64,000 nt of DNA from JASHVB01 sp963780805 (lineage in GTDB: Bacteria; Pseudomonadota; Alphaproteobacteria; Acetobacterales; Acetobacteraceae): contig CAWADP010000010.1 of the NCBI GenBank assembly GCA_963780805.1, positions 629,702 through 693,701 of the forward strand, read 5' to 3'. A program made the translations under genes and the position numbers. Each line of letters begins with the position of its first letter. The first letter of the stretch is position 1. Positions 54,983 through 64,000 of the stretch are shown piece by piece. The notes beneath the pieces were generated by a model. It was not told the DNA's origin. It saw only the letters and a list, made by a program, of their open reading frames with translations, and made no database searches.

Positions 54983-55906
54983 TCAGCGGATCGCCGCGAC
55001 CCGCGACGTCTCATCCACGCTGACGAACAGCCGCCGTGTGTCGAAGGACAGCCAGACGCGCCGGCCGCGCAGGAAGTCGCCGCCGAGCAAGGCATCGCCT
55101 ATGGCGGAAGTGCGCGGTACCACAGCCAGCGTGGGGTTTTCGACGCGCGCGGCGCCAACCAGCAGTTCGCGGAACCGATGCACGTGCACCGCCAGCGGTT
55201 CCGGCGCGGCGCCGTGCGCCATGATGATGTGGTCGGTGGCCAGCAGTGGCTCGGTCAGGCCGAGCCGGCGGGCCATCGCCATGCCGATCGTGGTCGCCTG
55301 GGCACCGGTGTCCAGGATTGCCATGCCGGGCACGCCATCGAGCGCGATCGGCACCAGCAGACGGTCGCGGTGCGCTTCCAGGCCTTTGATCTCGATGGCT
55401 GACCGGTGCCAGGGCGGCCGCGCGTCGGCACAGCGGCGCGCGCGGTACAGCGTCAGGCGATGGTGCGGCGCGTCGATATCCACGTCGAAGGCGAGCAGGA
55501 TGTCGGCGCCGAGCAAGCCATCGGCCCGCGGACCGCCCGTGTGGTCCATCGAAAAGTCGCCGACCGCGACGCGGTAAACCGGGAAGCGGGTGTCGCCCAG
55601 GGTCAGGCCGGGTATGAAGGCGTCCCAGTTGGCGCTGGTGCCGCCGATGCCGAAGCTGCGGGTGATGTGTTGCGGATCGTGTGGCAGGGCCAGTTGGGCG
55701 ACGGCAGCCTCGGTGAGGATGGTCCGTTCGGCGCCGGTATCCACCAGCAGGCGCACCCGCTGGCCGCCGATGCCGGCGGTGACGAACAGCAGGTTGTTGC
55801 GCGTCTCCAGTGGCATGGATGCCAGCGGCACCAGCGCGCAGGAGTTTGGGGCTGCGCAGGCGGCCAGACCGAGGAAAAGCAGTAGCAAGGGGAGGAGGCG
55901 GCGCAT
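54983..55906 (-). CDS. Two-lobed retropepsin-like aspartic protease lipoprotein
   Basis: 307 residues from ATG 55906. Lipoprotein signal LLPLLLLFLGLAACAAPN with lipobox LAAC. Two Asp-Thr-Gly motifs, LLVDTGAERTIL (about 75) and AILDTGAQATTIG (about 215), each followed by a hydrophobic strand and Leu-Gly loop (DGLLGADILL, DALLGGDFLR). This is a tandem clan AA protease: each half resembles one retropepsin monomer, so a single chain could form the active dimer. Outer-membrane or periplasmic location; target unknown. Confidence 0.82.
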   Translation of the reverse strand: MRRLLPLLLLFLGLAACAAPNSCALVPLASMPLETRNNLLFVTAGIGGQRVRLLVDTGAERTILTEAAVAQLALPHDPQHITRSFGIGGTSANWDAFIPGLTLGDTRFPVYRVAVGDFSMDHTGGPRADGLLGADILLAFDVDIDAPHHRLTLYRARRCADARPPWHRSAIEIKGLEAHRDRLLVPIALDGVPGMAILDTGAQATTIGMAMARRLGLTEPLLATDHIIMAHGAAPEPLAVHVHRFRELLVGAARVENPTLAVVPRTSAIGDALLGGDFLRGRRVWLSFDTRRLFVSVDETSRVAAIR

Positions 55907-56090
55907 CGGACGGCAGTGTGGCCCCTTCGGGTGGGGGAGGGCCAGCACAACGATGCGCTCGGGCAAAGGGTGAGGTGAACTCGGGCAAAGGGTCAGGTGA
56001 AAGGGTCAGGTGGCGGTGCCGCACGTGCCGGGGAATTGCCGTGCGGATCGTGCAAGGTGGGCGGCGCATGTCGCAACCCGCCGCACTTTT

Positions 56091-56152
56091 CGTCACCCCC
56101 GCGAAAAGCGGGGACCTATGTGGCCTGGGTCCCCGCTTTCGCGGGGATGACG
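56091..56152. repeat. Palindromic repeat, family C
   Basis: GTCACCCCCGCGAAAAGCGG ... and its inverted mate TCCCCGCTTTCGCGGGGATGAC arms about 60 bp apart; the best-kept member of the family in this window. It lies after the sugar-binding protein gene and could act as its terminator hairpin. Confidence 0.85.
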
Positions 56153-56188
56153 ATTGGGACAGCGATCGTTGCCTCAATCAATCGCCGA

Positions 56189-57307
56189 TCACGTCCCCCA
56201 GATTTTCCGGTAGATGCCCTGATAGCCGTTCTCCGGGTCGTAGATGTTGTTCTCACCGCCGTCGCGGTCGATGTTGGCGTTGATGAACAGATGCGGCGGC
56301 GGGATGAAGCCGCTGGGCTGGTCGCCGGCGAACGCGCGGTTCAGTTCGTCGATGCACATCCACCCGTGCAGGTGCAGCGGTTCGGCGACCGTGCCGATCT
56401 GGTAGTGCTTTTGCCGGATGCGCTGGAATGCCGGCACCGAGCCGTCGCCGGCGGAAATCTGCCGCGGATAGCCGACCGCGGGATCAACCCCGGCGGCCTG
56501 CAGCGACGGGGCCATGAAGTCGAACCAGAGATCGTTCACCGCGATCGTGTAGGTCCACTTCTTGCCGAACCTCGCCAGCAACGTGGTGGCAAGCTGCGGC
56601 ATCCGGTTCGCGACGTCGGCGATCGGCGTGTCCTCGAACGCCAGCACCGTGCAGCCCTTGCATCCCTTGATCGCGGCGATCGCGGAATCGGTCTTGACGG
56701 TGCTGATCGCGTAGAGGTTGTCGCCGATCACCACGGCTTCGGCGGTGCCGTTCGAATCCACCACGGCGTACAGCGCGGCCAGCTTGCCGACCTCCGTCGG
56801 ATCGGTGGTGATATTGGTGATCACGGGCGGATCCTTCACCGGGCCTGGTTCTCCGGCGCAATGCCAGCCGACCACCTTGATGCCGAGCTTCACCGCATGC
56901 TCCACCACCGGCGACTGCTCCTTGGCATCGATCGTTCCGAGGATGATGCCATCGGGCTTCAGCGCGATCGCCTCGTTCAAGGCCGACGTGTGCTGCGCCA
57001 CCGAACCCTGGCCGTCGATGATGCGGTAGTCCCATCCGATCGCCTTGGCCGCTGCCTGCGCTCCGTCGCCGACACCCTGGGCACCGCCGTTGCGCTGGTC
57101 CTGGGAGACATAGATCACCAGCTTGTGGGGCTGCGCCTTTGGCCCGGTCGTCGGGCCGGTCCATGGCGCGCCCGGCTGCGTCGCCTTGGCGATATAGGCC
57201 CTGGCGTTCGTCAGATAGTCATCCTCGGCCCGGGCGCCGGCGGTCGCTGCGGCCAGCGCGCCTGCCGATGCCAAAAAAGCCCGCCTGGGCATGCGAATTC
57301 CGGACAT
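56189..57307 (-). CDS. Sugar ABC transporter substrate-binding protein
   Basis: 372 residues from ATG 57307 (GAGAGGAGA upstream); the long upstream open frame is rejected. Probable twin-arginine-like leader (MPRRAFLASAGALAAATAG). Type I periplasmic-binding fold of the ribose/xylose group: VIYVSQDQRNGGAQGVGDG, NEAIALKPDGIILGTID, GIKVVGWHCAGEPGPV, TDPTEVGKLAA, VGYPRQISAGDGSVPAF. Last gene of an importer operon (ATPase-permease-this). Ligand unknown, probably a pentose or polyol. Confidence 0.9.
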   Translation of the reverse strand: MSGIRMPRRAFLASAGALAAATAGARAEDDYLTNARAYIAKATQPGAPWTGPTTGPKAQPHKLVIYVSQDQRNGGAQGVGDGAQAAAKAIGWDYRIIDGQGSVAQHTSALNEAIALKPDGIILGTIDAKEQSPVVEHAVKLGIKVVGWHCAGEPGPVKDPPVITNITTDPTEVGKLAALYAVVDSNGTAEAVVIGDNLYAISTVKTDSAIAAIKGCKGCTVLAFEDTPIADVANRMPQLATTLLARFGKKWTYTIAVNDLWFDFMAPSLQAAGVDPAVGYPRQISAGDGSVPAFQRIRQKHYQIGTVAEPLHLHGWMCIDELNRAFAGDQPSGFIPPPHLFINANIDRDGGENNIYDPENGYQGIYRKIWGT

Positions 57308-57374
57308 CGTCTGGTCTCCTCTCTCCCTTGATTGGCAGCTTCGACACGCGCGGCTGCCTTGCGCGCTGAAGGCA

Positions 57375-58428
57375 CTACGCGGCGGGCGGTCCGGGCTTTG
57401 CCGCCTTGGACACCGTGACCGACCGGCGGCGTTGCGCGAAGCCGGCGAGCGCGATGGCGACGACGAGGGTGGCGCCGTTGAACAGCGGCTCGATAAAGAA
57501 AGCCCCGCCAAGCTGCTGGATGCCAGAGATGCCGATCGCGAGGATCAGCACGCCGACAATGGTGCCCAGGACATTCACCCGGCCTGGCTTGATCGTGGTG
57601 GTGCCGAGGAACGCGCCGACCAGCGCCGGCAGCAGATAGTCCAGGCCGACATTCGCCTGGCCGATCTGCAGCTTCGATGCGAGCACGCAGCCGGTAAAGC
57701 CGGCGACAAGGCCGGAGCCGACGAACACGCCAATCACATTGGCGCGAACCGAGATGCCGTTCAGCGCGGCAGCCTTTTCGTTGGCGCCAATCGCATAAAG
57801 CTGGCGCCCAAGCGGCAGCCGTTCGGTGATGATCCAAAGCAGTGCGCCGAGCACGATCACATAGACCGCCGGCATCGGTATGCCGAGCGGTGACAGCGCG
57901 TTGACGTCGATGAAGCCGGGCGCGAGGATGTCCCATCACCTGCCGCCCGCCGCTAAGCCACAGCGCCAACGCGTAAAAGATCGTGCCGGTGCCCAGCGTG
58001 GCGATGAAGCTGTCGATCTGCGCCACTTCGACCAGCAGGCCGTTGACCACCCCGGCCAGGCCGCTGCACAGCAGTACCAGCAGGATCGCCAGCGGCCACG
58101 GCACGTTGTACCAGACCTGCAGGCTGATCGCCAGGATGTGCCACATGACGATGCCGAACCCGATGGTCAGGTCGATGCGCCCGGCCATCATCGGCAGCAT
58201 CGCACCGAGCGAGAGCAGCGCGATGATGCCTTTGTCGCTCAGGATCGAGCGGACGTTGAGCGCGGTCGGAAACGAATCCGGCAGCAGGATCGAAAAGAAG
58301 ACCGCCAGCGCCAGCGCCAGGATCGGCAGGCCGTAAACCGGCAGAATCCGCGCCGCGACCCGCCAGCGCGTCAGCCCGGCCAACTCCGAGCGGGTAGGTT
58401 CCAGCGCGGTGGATTTAAGCGATTGCAT
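57375..58428 (-). pseudogene. Sugar ABC transporter permease (RbsC-like), frameshifted
   Basis: The first frame from ATG 58428 covers helices 1-5 (PILALALAVFFSILLPDSFP, AGRIDLTIGFGIVMWH, GLLVEVAQIDSFIATLGTGT). At 57932-57934 an extra base breaks it after SGGRQVM, and the next frame continues DILAPGFIDVNALSPLGIP, the EAA-like IGANEKAAALNGISV and the last helices to 57375. The joined length of about 350 residues is normal for BPD_transp_2 permeases. Its start overlaps the ATPase end. Confidence 0.88.
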
Positions 58429-60013
58429 GGCCGGCCCGATGGGATTCGATATCGGGTTCGATACGCATCAGCGCTTCCTCCACCTGGCCGATGCTCGCGG
58501 AGGCGGCGGCGAGCAAGTTCTCGGCCGACATGTCGCCGACTCCAAGTTCGGCGACGACCCGCCCGCGGTCGAACACCAGCGCGCGATGGCAGACCTTGCC
58601 GACTTCCTCGAAGTCGGTCGAAACCAGCAGGATCGCCGCGCCGCGCTGCAGTGCGACATCGAACAGACGGTAGATCTCCGCCTTGGCGCCGACGTCCACG
58701 CCAGCAGTCGGGTCCTCGAAGATGTAGACCTTGCCTTGAAGATGCAGCCAGCGGCCGAGCACGACCTTCTGCTGGTTGCCGCCGGACAGCCACTCGATCG
58801 GCAGGGCGGGATCGTTGGGACGCAGCCCGATCTCCTGCCCGAGCTGGAGCGCGGCATGATGCTCGCGGGCCGGCCGAACGAAGGCAGGCGCCCGCGAACC
58901 GGCGGCGCGCGGGTTAAGGAACAGGTTCTCCCGCACGCACAGGTTCGGCACCACGGAGTCCGCCATGCGGTCGGCGCAGACCAGGTTGATGCCCGCCTGC
59001 ATTGCCTGGCGCGGCGTGGCTGGGCGCGATGCGTTGGCCGTCCAGCAGGATGCGGCCGCGGGTGAGCGGCGCGAGTCCGAACAGCGCGCGCCCAACGGCT
59101 TCCTGGCCCGCGCCGCGCAGGCCGACCAGGCCGACGATCTCGCCGGCGTGCAGCCGGAAGTCGATCGGCCCGACATCGCCGACGGTGAGCCCTGCCAGCT
59201 CCAGCCGCGCCGAGCCGGTGCGCTGCGCCGGCCGGCGGAACACCTGGGACGGTTCGCGGCCGACGATGAGCAGGATGACTTCCTCGGGGCTGGTGCCGGC
59301 GGCCGCGCGTTCGCCGACGACGCGGCCGTCGCGCAGGACCACGATGCGGTCGGCGATTTCGAACACCTCGTCCAGGCGGTGCGAGACGTAGATCATGCCG
59401 ACACCGCGTGCGCGCAGCCGGCGCAGGGTGGCGAACAGCCGCGCTACTTCATTGGCGGGCAGGCTGGCGGTTGGTTCGTCCAGCACCAGCAGCTCCACCT
59501 CCGCCGCCAACGCGCGGCTGATGGCCACCAGCGATTTCTCGGTGCGGCTGAGCGCGTTTACCCGCGCATCGGGGTCGATATCGGCCCCTACCGCCGCCAA
59601 AGCGTGCGCCGCCCGCCGCCGTGCCGCATTCCAGTCCACCAAGCCCAAACGGCGCGGATATCCTAGCGCGAGGCAGATGTTCTCCGCCACGGTCATCCAC
59701 TCGATCAGGCCGAGGTCTTGATGGATGAAGGCGATTGGGTGCGGTGCAGGCCGTCGGACGCATCACGCCCGCGATAGCGGATGCTGCCGGCGTCGAGCGC
59801 ATGCACGCCGGCCAGCGCCTTGATCAGTGTGGATTTCCCCGCGCCGTTCTCGCCGAGCAATGCGACGATTTCACCGCGGCCGACCTGCAGGGAAACATGA
59901 TCCAGCGCCCGGGTCGCGCCGAACTGCTTCGAGGCGTCGACAACTTCGAGGAGCGGCGAAGCGGCTGAGCTGGCCGTTATCGACGCGATCTCCGCCTCGC
60001 CGTCTGGAGTCAC
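58415..60013 (-). pseudogene. Sugar ABC transporter ATPase (RbsA/XylG-like), two frameshifts
   Basis: Starts at GTG 60013 with GGGAG upstream. The first ABC module has Walker A GENGAGKST; a shift near 59740 separates it from PIAFIHQDLG...MTVAENICLALG, LSRTEKSLVAISRAL and Walker B LLVLDEPTASL. The second module starts in the same frame and, after a shift near 59021, continues TPRQAMQAGINLVCADRMAD, LSGGNQQKVVLGRWL and VYIFEDPTAGVDVGAKAE to 58415. Joined, about 530 residues, it is the double ATPase of a ribose-type importer. Both shifts are single extra bases. Confidence 0.88.
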
Positions 60014-60236
60014 GCGTACATCTCCCTGGCGCCGTTCTCTGTTCTTTACTGATGCTTGCATGAGGGCACGATTTGGCGGCCATGCGCAAGCCCCACGCAG
60101 CGTGGTTGTGTCCACCGGTAGCGTTCGCACGATCGACACCGCGGCACGTCAGGTCTGGTGATTGCGGTTTGCAAATTACGAACACGCGCGAGTCGTGCCG
60201 GCTATTTGCAGGCCACACGCCACCCGTTGCCTGACG

Positions 60237-61487
60237 TCAACCGGTGTACTCCATGATATAGAGCCCTGCGGAGAAGTCCGTGCAGTACACGACGCCGTTC
60301 CTGTCCACGGACACGTCGGCCGAGTGCAGCACCTTTGGCCGGTTTGGCCGCGGATCGACCAGTTTCGCGGGCGGCGGCGGAACGCAGGCGCCCACCTCCA
60401 CCGGGCGAAACTTGTCGCGGATATCGTAAACGCGGACTCCGGCATTCTGATACGTCGTGAAGATCAGCTCCTCGCTGACGAACTGGTCGGGCCGGTTCTC
60501 ATACACGTTGTGTGGCCCGAAATGCCCACCGACCTTCAGATAGTCGGTATCGTTCGGCTCCGGGAACGTGGCTATGCTGATCGGATTGGACTTCACGCGA
60601 TTGTCGAACACCCAGATCGGCTTCTCGCCGTCCTCGCGGTTGTCCAGCACGGTCTCGTCCACCACGATGAGCAACTCGCGGTTCGGCAGCGGCAGCGCGT
60701 TGTGCGTGCCGCCACCAAACGGGGGTGCCCACATCTTGTGCGTAATCAGCCTGGGGGCCGTGCGGTCGCTGACATCCACCACGGCGAGACAGGCATCGCG
60801 CCAACTGCAATAGGCGATATCGCCGTGCACGATGCCGTGATGCAGGCCGAAGCGGCCGACCTCTGTCGGCCAGTGCGCCACCTCGCCGGCGGCAACGTTC
60901 ATGCCGGGCAACCAGAACTTGCCGGCAAGCACTGGCTTCGAAGGGTCCGCCATATCGATGGTGATCAGGATGTAGTCGGAGAACCCGTCCAGCAATGCCG
61001 ACGCATAGGCCCATCGGCCCCCGTTGTACCAAAGGCGGTGCAGTCCGCCGCCCTGCACCGGCATGAAGCCGATCTGTCGCGGTGCCTCCGGCTTGCTGAC
61101 GTCGTAGACCGCCATGCCGGCCGACCAGGTTTGCTCTGCTGCCGGCGCATCGGCGTGGGAACTGATCTTGCCCTTGTAGTAGTTCTTTTCGTCCGCCAGT
61201 TCCGGCTGTGCGAACATGTCCTTCGCATGGATCACCAGCAGCAGGTCGTTGAATTGCTGCAAGTGGATCGACCAGGTGTTCGGCGGCGCCGCGACGTAGG
61301 TCACCGGCCTTGGCTTCGTCGGATCACGCACGTCGATTACTGAAAATCCCCCGGAGAATATGTGGCCGACGAAAGCGTGACCCCTGTGGATCATGATCTG
61401 CACGCCGTCAGCACGCCCACCACCCTGGTCGGTGTGACCGATGATCCGCATATTGCGCGCGTAGGTGGGCGTCATCAGGTCGCTCAT
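60237..61487 (-). CDS. LVIVD-repeat beta-propeller protein
   Basis: 416 residues from ATG 61487 (GGGAG upstream). Four or more LVIVD-type blades: FSVIDVRDPTKPRPVTYV, MAVYDVSKPEAPRQIGF, CLAVVDVSDRTAPRLITH, VRVYDIRDKFRPVEVG, ending SADVSVDRNGVVYCTDFSAG. Contains conserved His pairs (GLHHGIVHGD, FGPHNVYENR) that could bind metal. No signal peptide, so cytosolic. It precedes the sugar importer on the same strand with 220 bp between, so co-regulation is possible; no enzyme activity is established for the group. Confidence 0.8.
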   Translation of the reverse strand: MSDLMTPTYARNMRIIGHTDQGGGRADGVQIMIHRGHAFVGHIFSGGFSVIDVRDPTKPRPVTYVAAPPNTWSIHLQQFNDLLLVIHAKDMFAQPELADEKNYYKGKISSHADAPAAEQTWSAGMAVYDVSKPEAPRQIGFMPVQGGGLHRLWYNGGRWAYASALLDGFSDYILITIDMADPSKPVLAGKFWLPGMNVAAGEVAHWPTEVGRFGLHHGIVHGDIAYCSWRDACLAVVDVSDRTAPRLITHKMWAPPFGGGTHNALPLPNRELLIVVDETVLDNREDGEKPIWVFDNRVKSNPISIATFPEPNDTDYLKVGGHFGPHNVYENRPDQFVSEELIFTTYQNAGVRVYDIRDKFRPVEVGACVPPPPAKLVDPRPNRPKVLHSADVSVDRNGVVYCTDFSAGLYIMEYTG

Positions 61488-61843
61488 CGGGCGTCTCCCA
61501 CTGGCCTTCCGATTATTCTAGACCATGCGCGGTGCCTGTCGAGGAGGCGGACAGCGATGCCACTGTTCGCATCGGAGCGGAACGATCCGCTGGTTATCCG
61601 CCATCGTGGCAGGTGCACCGGTACGATAAGGATGGAGCCCTCGTGGCAGCGCACGCGTTATATTCGCCGGAGGACGAAGTCCCGCTGCCGCGTTTGGTCG
61701 TGGCGCTGAGCGTGGCGCGAGTATATCGCGCGTGGAATTGCCTTCGCGCCCGCATCTGGCGTCGGAGGCATGACAAGCGTGGCGGCCGTCCCTGCCCCAG
61801 CCCACAAGGGAAGCGGGAGATTATTCCGGGAACGGCCCGACCT
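61488..61843. other. 356-bp gap, possible gene remnant
   Basis: A plus-strand frame near 61610-61740 reads PSWQVHRYDKDGALVAAHAL but has no credible start or family. Nothing else recognised; it carries the promoter of the propeller gene. Confidence 0.4.
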
Positions 61844-62707
61844 TCAAACCTGCACCGAACCTACCGCCGTCTCCAGCTCCTCGAAACTCGGCATGTGCTG
61901 ATTGGGCACCATCTTGCGGCCGGACTCCACGCTCACCTGCGGCGCGTTGCCATGCAGGTGCGTCACCAGCACCGCACGGATCACTTCGTAGTACTTCGCC
62001 TCCTCCTCGACCACGCCCTTCAGACGGCTGGCGAACGGCCCCACCATGCCGTAGGCAAGCAACACGCCCAGGAAGGTGCCGGTCAGCGCGCTGGCGATCA
62101 TCGCGCCCAGCACCGCCGGCGGGCGGTCGATATGCGACATCGTCTTGATCACCCCCAGCACCGCCGCGACGATGCCCAGCGCCGGCAGTCCATCCGCCAT
62201 GGTCTGCAGCGCGTGTGCGCCGTGCAGCTCCTCGTTGAGCGTCTTTTTCAGTTCGCGCGCCATGACGTCCTCGATCTGGTTCGGGTCGTCGGCGTTCATC
62301 CCTACCATGCGCAGATAGTCGCAGATCGTCTCGGTTGCAAACTTGTTAGTCAGGATGCGAGGGAATTTCTGGAACGCGGCGCTCTCCTGCGGCTTCTCGA
62401 TATGCGGCTCGACCGCCATGTTGCCCTTCGTGCTGGCGAGCCGCACCAGATAGTACAGCAGCGACAGCAGGTCGATGTAGTCCGTCTTGGCGAATGCCGC
62501 GCCGGTCAGGATCTTGCGGAACTTTCCCAGCGCGTGCTTCACGTCATGCAAACTGTTGCTCATAAGGAATGAGCCGATCGCGGCGCCGCCGATAGTCCAC
62601 ATCTCGAACGGCAGCGACTCGGCCAGCGGCGCCACCGCTCCGCCCGAGGCAAGGTAGCTGCCGAACACGCAGCCAAGCAGGAAGACCAGGGCGCCGAGCG
62701 CGAGCAT
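61844..62707 (-). CDS. motA: Flagellar motor stator protein MotA
   Basis: 287 residues. Four TM helices: about 1-20 (MLALGALVFLLGCVFGSYLA), 35-50, 170-190 and 200-222. Motifs of the H+-type stator: PALGIVAAVLGVIKTM with the channel Pro, and MADGLPALG. The charged cytoplasmic loop (90-150, EKPQESAAFQKFPRILTNKF) contacts FliG. ATG 62707 lies 9 bp after the motB stop, so motB comes first, an inverted order relative to the usual motA-motB. Confidence 0.92.
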   Translation of the reverse strand: MLALGALVFLLGCVFGSYLASGGAVAPLAESLPFEMWTIGGAAIGSFLMSNSLHDVKHALGKFRKILTGAAFAKTDYIDLLSLLYYLVRLASTKGNMAVEPHIEKPQESAAFQKFPRILTNKFATETICDYLRMVGMNADDPNQIEDVMARELKKTLNEELHGAHALQTMADGLPALGIVAAVLGVIKTMSHIDRPPAVLGAMIASALTGTFLGVLLAYGMVGPFASRLKGVVEEEAKYYEVIRAVLVTHLHGNAPQVSVESGRKMVPNQHMPSFEELETAVGSVQV

Positions 62708-62716
62708 GGCGTGCGG

Positions 62717-64000
62717 CTACCGCGCCGGCATCCCGGCAGCGTTCGTCGCCGGGGGGACCGTCGGCGGGGTAGCAGCTGCCGGACCTGGCTGGGATGGCGC
62801 CGGCGAAGCCGGCCGGGATGGCGCTTGCGGAGCCGGTCGGGATGGCGCGGGCGGAACCGACCAGGATGGCGTTGGCGAAGCCGGCCAGGATGGCGCTTGC
62901 GGGGCCGGCGGCGACGGCGCTGACAGGTCTGGCGTTGGCGGAGCCGGCCTGGATCTCACTTGCGAAGCCGGCAGGCCTGGCGACGGCAATGAGGCCGGCG
63001 CGGACGACACGGGCGCCGGCGGCACAGGCGCCCCGGTACCGCGCAGCACGATGATGGCGATGCGGCGGTTGGCCGCCGCCAGCGGATCCTTCGGCAGCAG
63101 CAGGTCGCGGTCGGCGTTGCCGGTCACCGAGCGGATGCGGTTGTCCGCCAACCCTTCCTCCACCAGCAGCCGCCGGGTGGCGTTGGCGCGCTCGCTGGAC
63201 AGCTCCCAGTTAGTACGGTCCGGGCCGGGAAATGGCGCGGCGTCCGTGTGACCGGCGATCGAGATCGCCTCCGGGAGCCGGAGCAGTACCGGCGTGACCT
63301 TCTCCAGCAGCAGCTTCGCCCGCTCGTTCGGCTCGGACGAGCCGAACGGAAACATCGGCCGCTGTTCGGCATCCAGGATCTGGATGCGCAGTCCTTCCGG
63401 CGTCATGTCGATCATGAGCTGGCGTGCCAGCGCCGCGAGCGCCGGATCGCTGCCGACGGCATCGCGGATCTCCTGCGCGGCCGCGGCAAACTCGGCCTTT
63501 TCCCGGCGTTCCTGTGCCGCACGCAAGTCGGCGTCGGTCGGGTTGCGGGGCGACGCGGCGGGGGAGGCCGCCGCCAAGCGAGGCAGTGCGGTTGCGGTCG
63601 GCAGTTCCGGATTGGCCGAGGGCTGCGCCACGGCCGCGAGGTTCGCGCCGATTCCAGGCGGCGGAGGATGCGGCGGGGCGGCGGCAGTGGTCGTCGGCCC
63701 TGCCGGCGGCGGCGGCATCGGAGGTGCCTGCTGGTCCGCGCCCGGCCCCTGGTCATCGTCGGAACCCGCATGCTCCGGCGTGTCCGGATGGGCGTCGGCG
63801 TCCGACGGATCCAACGGCGTGGGGCGGGTGCCGGCCACCGCCTGCACCGCGCCACGGTCGGACACCAGCGCTCCCTGATCGAACGCGGTATGTCCCCCGA
63901 ACGGATCGCCGGTCCCGGACGAGGCATGGCTGAGCTGACTGTTCGGGCTGAAATAGTCGGCGAGGCCCTTGCGCTGATCCTCGGTGGTGGCGTTCAGCAG
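62717..64000 (-). CDS. motB: Flagellar motor stator protein MotB, N-terminus beyond window
   Basis: The frame is open to the right edge: 64000 downward reads LLNATTEDQRKGLADYFSPN and continues GDPFGGHTAFDQGALVSDRG, the segment just after the MotB TM helix and plug. The GTG at 63865 is therefore internal and the true start is outside. A Pro-rich linker follows, then the OmpA-like peptidoglycan-binding domain (SIAGHTDAAPFPGPDRTNWE then LSSERANATRR). A second Pro-rich tail of repeated 24-bp units ends PPATNAAGMPAR. With MotA forms the torque-generating channel. Confidence 0.92.
   Translation of the reverse strand: MLNATTEDQRKGLADYFSPNSQLSHASSGTGDPFGGHTAFDQGALVSDRGAVQAVAGTRPTPLDPSDADAHPDTPEHAGSDDDQGPGADQQAPPMPPPPAGPTTTAAAPPHPPPPGIGANLAAVAQPSANPELPTATALPRLAAASPAASPRNPTDADLRAAQERREKAEFAAAAQEIRDAVGSDPALAALARQLMIDMTPEGLRIQILDAEQRPMFPFGSSEPNERAKLLLEKVTPVLLRLPEAISIAGHTDAAPFPGPDRTNWELSSERANATRRLLVEEGLADNRIRSVTGNADRDLLLPKDPLAAANRRIAIIVLRGTGAPVPPAPVSSAPASLPSPGLPASQVRSRPAPPTPDLSAPSPPAPQAPSWPASPTPSWSVPPAPSRPAPQAPSRPASPAPSQPGPAAATPPTVPPATNAAGMPAR
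62787..62906 (-). repeat. 24-bp in-frame tandem repeat at the motB 3' end
   Basis: Five 24-bp units of the type GGGATGGCGCTTGCGGAGCC (plus strand) encode eight-residue Pro/Ala/Ser units such as PAPQAPSR and PASPAPSQ in the C-terminal tail of MotB, beyond the OmpA-like domain. Confidence 0.75.

Noticed and set aside
63717..63865. GTG at 63865 as the motB start
   Set aside because: The frame continues to the window edge with conserved MotB sequence, so this GTG is internal.

Overview
The window is GC-rich, densely coded DNA from an alphaproteobacterium, most likely a member of the Acetobacteraceae (Rhodospirillales). This is inferred from gene order and protein flavour (miaA-ilvB-ilvN-ilvC; mrp divergent from hflK-hflC-degP; motA-motB; a PQQ dehydrogenase beside a cytochrome c). 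No rRNA or tRNA gene was seen, so the taxon is not proven.

Layout. 1-1002: N-terminal part of an animal-type heme peroxidase running off the left edge. 1406-8498 (minus strand): a branched-chain amino-acid block, miaA-ilvB-ilvN-ilvC. Between ilvN and ilvC sits a tightly coupled three-gene cassette: a one-TM protein, an OLD-like AAA ATPase and a DUF4276/TOPRIM-like protein. 8.5-12.1 kb: a decayed stretch with short repeats, toxin-antitoxin remnants and a transposase scrap, holding a DsbA-like isomerase and an SDR. 12.1-17.5 kb: mrp (minus), then hflK-hflC-degP (plus), an envelope protein quality-control operon. 17.9-25.7 kb: catabolic and redox genes (LLM monooxygenase plus alpha/beta hydrolase, SDR, fumarase-superfamily lyase, quinone oxidoreductase) and a hybrid histidine kinase. 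26-35 kb: a Crp/Fnr regulator with a likely FNR-type box, a family 5 ABC binding protein, an amidase, an M20 amidohydrolase, a histidine-kinase-like protein lacking its phospho-acceptor His, and an MFS transporter. 36.7-39.8 kb: an OmpR/EnvZ-type pair divergent from a Spy-like periplasmic protein, with Met-rich segments in both sensor and effector. 39.9-44.8 kb: an AbiEii-type remnant, an MHS transporter, DUF2630, a SelW-like protein with an in-frame UGA at the Sec position, and manC. 44.8-50.6 kb: cytochrome c plus PQQ dehydrogenase, msrA and D-tartrate dehydratase. 50.8-56 kb: orphan PAAR-like DUF4280, an AtzG/AtzE-like amidase pair, a class III CoA-transferase and a two-lobed aspartic protease lipoprotein. 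56.2-61.5 kb: a ribose-type ABC importer with an LVIVD propeller gene upstream. 61.8-64 kb: motA and motB, the latter running off the right edge.

Three features stand out. First, the probable selenoprotein at 42966-43184: a standard ORF call stops at its UGA and loses the gene. Second, the ATPase/TOPRIM-like cassette embedded in the ilv operon, resembling two-gene anti-phage systems. Third, a quality signal: about ten genes or gene remnants are broken by single-base shifts, and every one is of the same sign (an extra base). That points to insertion-type sequencing error at least as much as to gene decay, so entries marked frameshifted may be intact in the organism. Four families of palindromic intergenic repeats and several short tandem arrays, some in frame inside genes, are scattered through the window.
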